5,692 bases of DNA from Dehalococcoidia bacterium UBA3254 (GTDB lineage: Bacteria > Chloroflexota > Dehalococcoidia > Dehalococcoidales > UBA3254). Below, piece after piece: positions 1 to 4,419 of this stretch. Numbering within the stretch: position 1 is the stretch's first letter; every line of letters begins with the position of its first letter. A program made the position numbers and the translations under genes. The stretch covers positions 1 through 5,692 of the forward strand of contig DEUU01000445.1 in NCBI GenBank assembly GCA_002362735.1, given 5' to 3'. The notes below the pieces were generated by a model. That model was not told where the DNA came from. It did not search any database and saw nothing but the letters and a program-made list of their open reading frames with translations.

Positions 1-297
1 GATGACATCGGCTGTCTTGACCAGCTTTTTGAAGAGGTTTCTTCCAGGGACCTGGGTCAAGTCCAGGGTAATGCCTCTTTTGTTGGTATTATAGGCGAAC
101 CAGAAGAGACTCTTCTGGGGGTCTTTGATATCCTTATAGAAAGGAGCAATACGAGACTGACTGCCTCCTGGAGGTTCAATCTGGATGACATCTGCTCCCA
201 GATCACCCAGGAGTTTTCCCCCTATCATACAGCCGCCCTCAGTTAAATCCAGAACACGGTAGGGCTTTGAATTTTCCTTCTCTTGAATTTCTGTCAT
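1..297 (-). CDS. CaiB/BaiF family III CoA-transferase, N-terminal fragment (cut by window edge)
   Basis: Translation from the ATG at 297 gives 99 residues that run off the left edge in frame. The start matches family III CoA-transferases: an RVLDLTEGG stretch at residues 14-22, LLGDLGADVIQIEPPGG at 29-45 (the Rossmann-like nucleotide-binding start of the family), then NTNKRGITLDL at 70-80. Known members move CoA between an acyl-CoA and a free carboxylate by way of an aspartyl-CoA thioester. The catalytic Asp lies near residue 170 in the family and is outside the window, so activity cannot be judged. An AGGCAGG ribosome site at 305-311 sits 7 nt upstream of the ATG. The gene follows the hydratase genes after a 42-nt gap and is probably the last visible member of their operon. 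In context it may activate an imported acid as its CoA ester. Family assignment is firm; the substrate is unknown. Confidence 0.9.
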   Translation of the reverse strand, partial: MTEIQEKENSKPYRVLDLTEGGCMIGGKLLGDLGADVIQIEPPGGSQSRIAPFYKDIKDPQKSLFWFAYNTNKRGITLDLTQVPGRNLFKKLVKTADVI

Positions 298-339
298 AAT
301 ATGACCTGCCTAAAATAAATTCTTAAAATTTCCTCATTT

Positions 340-768
340 TTACCTTTTTGGAAGACTGGCAGTTGCTTCGCCTGCCAGGACTTTTTCTCCGCCTTCTTTT
401 TCCATCCAGATTTCGCAGTTTACCAGGTTTTCTCCATTCTCAACTGACTTTTTGGTGACGGTCCCTTTGCAGAATAGATCGTATCCCGGATAGACTATAG
501 ACAGATAACTGACCTTGAATTTCTTTAAAGAGCCTTCGTCTCCTGCCCAGTCGGTTATCAGTTGGGCCAGAAAGGAGGCCATCAACTGCCCGTGTACAAT
601 CACCCCCGGAAATCCTTTGGAAATGGCGAATTCCTTATCGTAATGCAGCTCGTAGAATTCTTCCGCAGCGCCCGCCCACTGGACCAACTGCCGTGTGGTG
701 GGATGCTTCTTTAAGACCGGCAACGTCTGGTCTATGCTGACATCTTCAAAATAAATCTGTTTCGTCAT
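340..768 (-). CDS. MaoC-like hot-dog dehydratase/hydratase, catalytic-type subunit
   Basis: This 142-residue protein (MTKQIYFEDVS to LPKR) has the layout of a single MaoC-like hot-dog domain. Residues 32-60 carry the hydratase signature: AGAAEEFYELHYD (32-44), then GFPGVIVHG (52-60). In (R)-specific enoyl-CoA hydratases this motif normally reads about AGxxGDxNPxHxD, with Asp and His as the catalytic pair. Here the His is kept (H42), but the Asp position holds Glu (E37) and the usual N-P is Y-E. The family adds water to trans-2-enoyl-CoA to give (R)-3-hydroxyacyl-CoA, or runs in reverse. The ATG at 768 overlaps the stop of the upstream hot-dog gene as ATGA, which suggests translational coupling and a heterodimer like mycobacterial HadAB or other split MaoC pairs. 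An in-frame ATG at 852 would add 28 residues but would overlap the upstream gene by 88 bp, and the strong ribosome site favours 768. The natural substrate is unknown. Confidence 0.88.
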   Translation of the reverse strand: MTKQIYFEDVSIDQTLPVLKKHPTTRQLVQWAGAAEEFYELHYDKEFAISKGFPGVIVHGQLMASFLAQLITDWAGDEGSLKKFKVSYLSIVYPGYDLFCKGTVTKKSVENGENLVNCEIWMEKEGGEKVLAGEATASLPKR

Positions 769-1253
769 TTCGTGCTCCTGTTTTCCTCGGGCGCGATGAA
801 CGTGTTCTTCCACCGGGTCACTACTTCGCCATGTTGATTGCGGTGGGTCCATTCTGCTGTCATGAATAACAGTTTGCCTCTCCGGCTGGTCTTTTCCTGC
901 AAATCAACCAGTTTCACGGTTGAGGTAATTGTATCGCCTGCCTTTACCGGTTTAAAATATTCCACTTCTGCACCCCCGTTAAGGAAACCGGTGCCGGCAG
1001 GTTTTTTCGCCATCATTATGTAGGCCATGGTATTCATACTTTTATCCATCAGAAATGTGGGAGGAGCGATGATATTGCCGTAGCGGGATTTACGGGCATA
1101 TTCCAGGTTGGTGAAAAGCGGGTTGGGATCTCCAATCGCCTGAGCGAACAGACGGATATGTCCTTTTTCAACATCAAATACTTCGGGAGCAAGCTCCTTG
1201 CCTAAAATATCCTTTAATCCTTGAGCCTGGTCCATTAAGGACTGTTCAGACAT
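765..1253 (-). CDS. MaoC-like N-terminal (FAS1-type dehydratase) hot-dog protein, probable partner subunit
   Basis: This 162-residue protein resembles the MaoC N-terminal dehydratase family, which occurs in split hydratases as the partner of a MaoC C-type subunit. Recognisable parts are the VEKGHIRLFAQAIGDPNPLF segment (28-47), the APPTFL turn (63-68) and the hot-dog core GGAEVEYFKPVKAGDTI (93-109). The motif keeps G-D-x-N-P (D42, N44, P45), but the position that would be the catalytic His is Phe (F47). This fits a non-catalytic or substrate-tunnel role, as described for HadA-like subunits. AGGAGGT at 1262-1268 lies 8 nt before the ATG, an almost ideal ribosome site. The stop overlaps the next gene's start by 4 nt. 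It is downstream of the SDR gene, separated by a 175-nt gap mostly filled by a palindromic repeat. The two hot-dog proteins most likely work as one hydratase; the chain length or structure of the acyl group is not evident. Confidence 0.88.
   Translation of the reverse strand: MSEQSLMDQAQGLKDILGKELAPEVFDVEKGHIRLFAQAIGDPNPLFTNLEYARKSRYGNIIAPPTFLMDKSMNTMAYIMMAKKPAGTGFLNGGAEVEYFKPVKAGDTITSTVKLVDLQEKTSRRGKLLFMTAEWTHRNQHGEVVTRWKNTFIAPEENRSTK
775..779 (-). promoter_or_regulatory. Ribosome binding site that fixes the start of the second hydratase gene
   Basis: Read on the minus strand this is AGGAG, 6 nt ahead of the ATG at 768 and inside the last codons of the upstream gene. It supports 768 over the longer in-frame start at 852. 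Confidence 0.75.
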
Positions 1254-1280
1254 TGTTAATTACCTCCTGTCTCTTCTAAC

Positions 1281-1425
1281 TTTGTCATTCCGGATCCCGT
1301 ATCAAGTACGGGACAGGCTTTGAACCGGAATCCAGTAGCCTCGCAGAGGCTATCCCATAATAATCGATGCTTGGATCCTCCCAATTCCATCTGGACTGGA
1401 CCCCAGAGAAATCTGGGGTGACAAA
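1281..1425. repeat. Palindromic intergenic repeat element (MITE/REP-like), 145 bp
   Basis: The element is bounded by TTTGTCA (1281-1287) and its exact inverse TGACAAA (1419-1425). Inside are three perfect 7-bp hairpins: TCCCGTA/TACGGGA (1295-1301 with 1307-1313), TAGCCTC/GAGGCTA (1336-1342 with 1346-1352, 3-nt loop) and CCCCAGA/TCTGGGG (1401-1407 with 1412-1418, GAAA loop). Two longer-range pairings are ATTCCGG/CCGGAAT (1287-1293 with 1325-1331) and TCCAGT/ACTGGA (1331-1336 with 1395-1400). It has no reading frame and fills the gap between the SDR stop and the first hydratase gene. The GTCATTCCGG...GGAATCCAG wording resembles dispersed palindromic repeats of many environmental bacteria; that resemblance is from memory. 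No clear target-site duplication is visible. Mobility is inferred only from the terminal inverted repeats. In the operon mRNA it would form a branched structure. Confidence 0.7.
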
Positions 1426-1428
1426 AAG

Positions 1429-2373
1429 CTATTTTTGCTCTTTGGGCGCTTGGGGTGGGGCAGGATTAACATAACCCACCAGTAAAGAATCCGGGATGAA
1501 TTTCTCCAGATCGTCTACCGTCCAGAGACCATCGGCATTGGTCTTGAAAATGGTCTTGGATTCGACGGGATCGGCATAAATCGCTACCTTTCCGCGGGTA
1601 ATAAAGAAGACCTGGCCGTTGATATTGGAGGCTTTATCCGAAGCCAGGTAGACCAGCAAAGGAGCCACGAATTCAGGGCCGCTCATATTCATGGCTGCAT
1701 CATAAAAGGCTCTTGTAATGGCGCCCAGCTCAAGCTGTTTTTTTAAGCCGAAAACGACCTGTTCCGTCATTGTAAGCCGCGTCGCTGCCAGTGGGGAAAT
1801 AGCATTAGCTGTGACGCCGGAGGGTCCCAGTTCCTTGGCAATAGACTTGGTAAAGCTGACAATGCCACCCTTAGCGGCGGAATAGTTAGCCTGTCCGGTC
1901 ACTCCTAACCAGGCTTCGGAGGTTACATTAATAATGTGTCCATAACGCTGCTTTCTCATTATCCCGGCGGCAAATTTAGAGCAAAGGAAGGTCCCTTTAA
2001 GGTGAGTGCTGAGGACCAGGTTCCAATCTTCCTCAGTTAGATTCCAGACCATTCTCTCTCTTAGAATACCTGCCAGGTTGACCAGAATATCGATCCGTCC
2101 GAAATTTTCTACGCAGCAATTGATAATCCCTTCAGCCTGCTTAAAATCGGAGACGGAGTTAAAGCACGGGACCGCCGTACCGCCCTTCGCTTTAATTTCA
2201 TCAGCCACTTTTTGGGCAGGAGCTTTATCTGTGCCTTCGCCGCCACGAGAAGTCCCCGGGTCCGCAACGACTACTTTAGCGCCTTCGGCGGCAAAGGCCA
2301 TGGCTGCGGCTCTGCCCAGCCCTCCTCCGCCACCAGTTATCACAGCACATTTTCCTGTTAGCTTTCCTTCCAT
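1429..2373 (-). CDS. SDR-family dehydrogenase, (3R)-hydroxyacyl-CoA dehydrogenase-like (MFE-2 type)
   Basis: This 314-residue cytosolic protein is a classical short-chain dehydrogenase/reductase. The Rossmann glycine motif TGGGGGLG is at 13-20. Asp38, at the end of the second strand (VVVAD), suggests NAD rather than NADP. NLAG at 99-102 stands for the usual NNAG, and the catalytic Ser152, Tyr164 and Lys168 lie in NVTS...QANYSAAK. Ser-Tyr spacing is 12 residues rather than the 13 of FabG, so the active-site loop is one residue shorter. About 55 residues extend past the core (FITRGKVAIYADP, then WTVDDLEKFIPDSLL), as in MFE-2-like (R)-3-hydroxyacyl-CoA dehydrogenases. Expected role: oxidation of the (R)-3-hydroxyacyl-CoA made by the downstream MaoC pair. 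AAGGAGA at 2381-2387 is 7 nt from the ATG. It is the first gene of the minus-strand unit. A reductase acting on another alcohol is the main alternative. Confidence 0.9.
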   Translation of the reverse strand: MEGKLTGKCAVITGGGGGLGRAAAMAFAAEGAKVVVADPGTSRGGEGTDKAPAQKVADEIKAKGGTAVPCFNSVSDFKQAEGIINCCVENFGRIDILVNLAGILRERMVWNLTEEDWNLVLSTHLKGTFLCSKFAAGIMRKQRYGHIINVTSEAWLGVTGQANYSAAKGGIVSFTKSIAKELGPSGVTANAISPLAATRLTMTEQVVFGLKKQLELGAITRAFYDAAMNMSGPEFVAPLLVYLASDKASNINGQVFFITRGKVAIYADPVESKTIFKTNADGLWTVDDLEKFIPDSLLVGYVNPAPPQAPKEQK

Positions 2374-2400
2374 GATCAGTTCTCCTTATTCATCAATTTG

Positions 2401-2433
2401 TTTTTAAAAAATGAGTTCCTTTTTCCTGGAACC
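2401..2433 (-). terminator. Weak terminator-like hairpin in the minus-strand leader (possible attenuator)
   Basis: In the minus-strand transcript GGUUCC (2433-2428) can pair with GGAACU (2419-2414) across an 8-nt loop, with one G-U pair, followed two bases later by six U (2411-2406) and then A's. This is the shape of an intrinsic terminator, but the stem is short. It lies upstream of the SDR start, so it would act on the leader and not end the operon. A competing hairpin, CCTG/CAGG (2440-2437 with 2428-2425), uses overlapping bases. Function is speculative. Confidence 0.22.
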
Positions 2434-2485
2434 ATTCAGGTGAAATGTCCTGGGAATCAGAATTTCGATCAGGAACCTTATTTTC

Positions 2486-2514
2486 GAACCCCTCGTGGAA
2501 TCAGAGCCGGGTTC
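2486..2514 (-). other. Stem-loop at the 5' end of the minus-strand leader
   Basis: GAACCCCTC (2486-2494) pairs with GAG (2504-2506) and GGGTTC (2509-2514), giving nine pairs with a 2-nt bulge and a 9-nt loop. Transcription from the promoter at 2526-2555 should begin near 2519, placing the stem within a few bases of the RNA 5' end, where such structures often protect mRNA. It could instead be a DNA dyad bound by a protein. Confidence 0.35.
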
Positions 2515-2525
2515 ATTTGAGCTAT

Positions 2526-2555
2526 ATTTTACTATCCCCATAGTACGATTGTCAA
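2526..2555 (-). promoter_or_regulatory. Sigma70-type promoter for the SDR/hydratase/CoA-transferase operon
   Basis: On the minus strand a perfect TTGACA -35 hexamer (2555-2550) is followed after 18 nt by TAAAAT (2531-2526), a 5 of 6 match to the -10 consensus. Transcription would start near 2519 and give a leader of about 145 nt before the SDR ATG at 2373. This is the best promoter match in the intergenic region on that strand. Confidence 0.55.
2530..2545. promoter_or_regulatory. Inverted repeat in the minus-strand promoter spacer, candidate operator
   Basis: TACTAT-CCCC-ATAGTA is a perfect 6+6 inverted repeat around a 4-nt centre. It lies between the -35 and -10 hexamers of the minus-strand promoter and overlaps the first two bases of the -10. 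A dimeric repressor bound here would block RNA polymerase. The short arms mean chance is a real possibility, and no second copy was seen near the plus-strand promoter. Confidence 0.33.
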
Positions 2556-2628
2556 AAATGCAGAAAACTTTCAACCGTCTGGTAAGAATAATCATGATCG
2601 CAATCATGGGCACTACGGGGGATCTCGC

Positions 2629-2657
2629 TTGATTCTGAGGCTGAAGACATGTAAAAT
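2629..2657 (+). promoter_or_regulatory. Sigma70-type promoter for the TRAP transporter operon
   Basis: TTGATT (2629-2634, 4 of 6 with the -35 consensus) is spaced 17 nt from TAAAAT (2652-2657, 5 of 6 with the -10 consensus). Transcription would start near 2664, about 50 nt ahead of the binding-protein ATG at 2715. The spacing is optimal and the location fits the first gene of the unit. Confidence 0.45.
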
Positions 2658-2704
2658 TAGGTTAATGAAGGTTCAAATCTGAGGACCTTGAAAAATAATT
2701 CCAA

Positions 2705-2709
2705 AGGAG
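2705..2709 (+). promoter_or_regulatory. Ribosome binding site that fixes the TRAP binding-protein start
   Basis: AGGAG lies 5 nt before the ATG at 2715. An in-frame TTG at 2688 would add nine polar residues (KNNSKGES) in front of the signal peptide and has only a GAGGA very close to it, so 2715 is preferred. Confidence 0.75.
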
Positions 2710-2714
2710 AATCT

Positions 2715-3842
2715 ATGAGAACTCGATGGTATCTGGCGATATCAATATTTCTGTTGATATCCCTGATCGGCGGCTTCACTGCCTGTTCTTCAAATCAAAC
2801 TTCAGCACCCCCAACCACTCAGGCACCTGCTCCAACCCAAACTACCACTGCTCCAACTCAAACTACTACTGCTCCTACCTCGACCACTCCAGCCACAACC
2901 TCAGCTCCGGCCGGAAAAGTCCTGAACTGGAAATTCTGCGTTCAATTTGTAGATACCGATCCCCGGACTGTCGCTATGAAAGACTGGGCTACTGAAGTCG
3001 GTCAAAAATCGAACGGTAGAATCCAGATTCAGGTCTACTCATCCGAGCAACTCTTCAAGGGAAGCCAGATTCTGGAGGCCGTTTCTAACGGTTCCATCCA
3101 GTTAGGTTACCTGGTACCCACTTATTTCGCCGGTCAACTCCCGGTCACTACCTTTCTTCCCGCTTCCCCAAGCATCACTATGCAAAATTACCGGCAAGTC
3201 TGGAACGATCCCGCAATCCATGCCATTCAAGCCGAAGAATTTGCCAAATTTAATATTTTGCCTCTCTGGTGGGTCTTTGTAGGTCGAGTAGAGTGGTTTT
3301 TCCCCCAGCCTGTCACATCGCCGTCGGCTTTTGAAGGCAAGCTCGTGAGAGTGCCCAGTGCCAACGAAGGTCTATATGTAACCGCCTGGGGAGGTAAGCC
3401 GGTGACCATGTCGTCCGGTGAGCTTTATACCGCCGCCCAGAGAAAAACGGTAGATGCCGGTTTTACTTCCGTCAGCACCTATAAATCATCGAAACTCTAT
3501 GAGGTTTTACCCGGCGTGCTGGAAGCCGGTATTGCCATGAATGCCAATAATGTGGCTATCAATCAGGATGCCTGGAAGAGCCTGACTCCTGATGAGCAGA
3601 AGATGATGATAGATTCTGCCCAGCCGTACAGCGCTAAATTGTTTGATACTATGGAAAACATTGATAATGGCATTCTTAAAGATTTATCGGACAAAGGTTT
3701 AATTAAGACTAACAAAGTATCTTCAGCAGATATGGCTGAATGGTTCAAGAGAGTAAATCCCGTCTATTCTGAAAAATTGGCAGCGACCGGCGCCCTGGGC
3801 CAGAAGTTGATGGATGTTTTGAAGAAGTATGAAGTTAAGTGA
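2715..3842 (+). CDS. dctP: TRAP transporter solute-binding lipoprotein, DctP family
   Basis: From the ATG at 2715 the product is 375 residues. A basic start (MRTRW) and hydrophobic stretch (7-20) lead to FTAC, whose Cys24 is a probable lipidation site; Phe at -3 is a slightly unusual lipobox. Residues 29-66 form a Thr/Pro/Ala-rich tether, and the binding domain follows from about 68. It has the DctP-family marks: FEGKLVRVPSANE (206-218), where Arg212 matches the conserved Arg that grips the substrate carboxylate, then GGKPVTMSSGELYTA (226-240), VDAGF (246-250) and the helical SLTPDEQKMMIDSA region (289-302). The protein should capture an organic acid outside the membrane and hand it to the DctQM permease encoded next. 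A lipid-anchored binding protein suits a single-membrane cell such as Chloroflexota. The ligand cannot be deduced. The family call is firm; the symbol is generic. Confidence 0.92.
   Translation: MRTRWYLAISIFLLISLIGGFTACSSNQTSAPPTTQAPAPTQTTTAPTQTTTAPTSTTPATTSAPAGKVLNWKFCVQFVDTDPRTVAMKDWATEVGQKSNGRIQIQVYSSEQLFKGSQILEAVSNGSIQLGYLVPTYFAGQLPVTTFLPASPSITMQNYRQVWNDPAIHAIQAEEFAKFNILPLWWVFVGRVEWFFPQPVTSPSAFEGKLVRVPSANEGLYVTAWGGKPVTMSSGELYTAAQRKTVDAGFTSVSTYKSSKLYEVLPGVLEAGIAMNANNVAINQDAWKSLTPDEQKMMIDSAQPYSAKLFDTMENIDNGILKDLSDKGLIKTNKVSSADMAEWFKRVNPVYSEKLAATGALGQKLMDVLKKYEVK
2829..2888 (+). repeat. 21-bp tandem repeat encoding the APTQTTT linker
   Basis: Two 21-bp copies (2829-2849 and 2850-2870) differ only at third positions and each encode APTQTTT; a shorter third copy (2871-2888) encodes APTSTT. 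They form the flexible tether between the lipidated Cys and the binding domain, where repeat number could vary without harming the fold. Confidence 0.75.
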
Positions 3843-4380
3843 AAACCAGACATTAGGGGCTACCGGGCAAAATTCATTTCTACATGCAATTGACCGTCTG
3901 AACTATTATTCAGGAGTCATGGTGGGGGGAACGATATATCTGGTGCTATCCGTGGTCATTTTTGTGGAGGTTGCCGCCAGATATATCTTCCGGCAACCGT
4001 TCACCTGGAGTCTGGATATGAGCACGGTGTTGTTGATTGCCGGGACTATGCTGACATTTGGTTATGCCCTTCAGGTCAAAGCCCATGTCAACGTGGATTC
4101 ATTTATTACCCGTCTCTCTCCAGGAAAACAGAAGGTCATGGCCGTTATTATCAGTGTTATCTGTCTCATCGTTTACATTGGGTTTGTAGGGGCCGCGTGG
4201 AACACCTTCTGGTATTCCGTCAAAATGGGCGGTTACTATAGCGATGTCCAGGTCCCTATGACAGTGGTAAAAGTGTTTATCCCGCTGGGATTTATTGCCT
4301 TATTTCTCCAGGGAGTAGCTTCCTTGATCAGGGACATCGTTAATCTCAGAAGCAGCCGTTTGCCGGCGTCAGCCAAATAA
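3829..4380 (+). CDS. dctQ: TRAP transporter small membrane subunit, DctQ family
   Basis: This 183-residue protein has four predicted membrane helices, at roughly 30-50, 64-84, 102-124 and 145-167, the usual size and plan of DctQ. The family signature after the first helix is clear: E47, then ARYIFRQPFTWS (50-61), and a VKAHVNVD turn (83-90) after the second helix. DctQ binds the large DctM subunit and helps dock the binding protein; it does not by itself form the transport path. The ATG at 3829 overlaps the end of the binding-protein gene by 14 nt and has only a weak GAAGAAG, 1 nt away, so translation is probably coupled to termination at 3842. An in-frame stop lies just upstream at 3820-3822, and the next ATG (3919) would cut into the first helix, so 3829 is the only sensible start. 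Confidence 0.92.
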   Translation: MKLSENQTLGATGQNSFLHAIDRLNYYSGVMVGGTIYLVLSVVIFVEVAARYIFRQPFTWSLDMSTVLLIAGTMLTFGYALQVKAHVNVDSFITRLSPGKQKVMAVIISVICLIVYIGFVGAAWNTFWYSVKMGGYYSDVQVPMTVVKVFIPLGFIALFLQGVASLIRDIVNLRSSRLPASAK

Positions 4381-4410
4381 TGCAATTACTGACTACTTAT
4401 TAACGGTCAG

Positions 4411-4417
4411 GGGAGGG
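4411..4417 (+). promoter_or_regulatory. Ribosome binding site of the TRAP large-subunit gene
   Basis: GGGAGGG sits in the 39-nt gap after the small-subunit gene and ends only 2 nt before the ATG at 4420. This is closer than usual, although pairing through the upstream AGGGG (4409-4413) would give about 6 nt. Confidence 0.6.
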
Positions 4418-4419
4418 AT

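Larger units (their letters stand above)
2374..2714. other. Divergent intergenic control region
   Basis: These 341 bases separate the divergent SDR and TRAP units and hold no credible gene. They contain one promoter candidate facing each way, an inverted repeat inside the minus-strand promoter, a stem-loop and a weak terminator-like hairpin in the minus-strand leader, and the ribosome sites of both first genes. Sharing of one control region by transport and acyl-CoA genes suggests co-regulation, but no regulator gene lies in the window. Confidence 0.75.

Noticed and set aside
769..852. Longer in-frame start for the second hydratase subunit
   Set aside because: It would overlap the upstream gene by 88 bp; the extra residues are charged and unlike the family, and AGGAG points to the ATG at 768.
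1296..1418. Hairpins between the SDR and hydratase genes as intrinsic terminators
   Set aside because: None of the stems is followed by a T-run on either strand, and the downstream genes look like part of the same unit.
2006..2407. A 133-codon open frame on the plus strand
   Set aside because: It lies antisense to the well-supported SDR gene, has no recognisable domain, and its composition reflects the opposite strand.
2453..2505. Direct repeat GGAATCAGA at 2453-2461 and 2497-2505, 44 bp apart
   Set aside because: Two 9-bp copies in an intergenic stretch can arise by chance; they lie downstream of the minus-strand start and show no dyad. Worth only a conservation check.
2590..2608. AATCATG repeated 12 bp apart, with an ATCATGAT palindrome
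   Set aside because: Too short and not placed against the promoter hexamers in a way that suggests an operator.
2404..2613. A 69-codon minus-strand open frame with a hydrophobic start in the divergent region
   Set aside because: It starts at GTG without a ribosome site, spans the minus-strand promoter and leader, and resembles no family.
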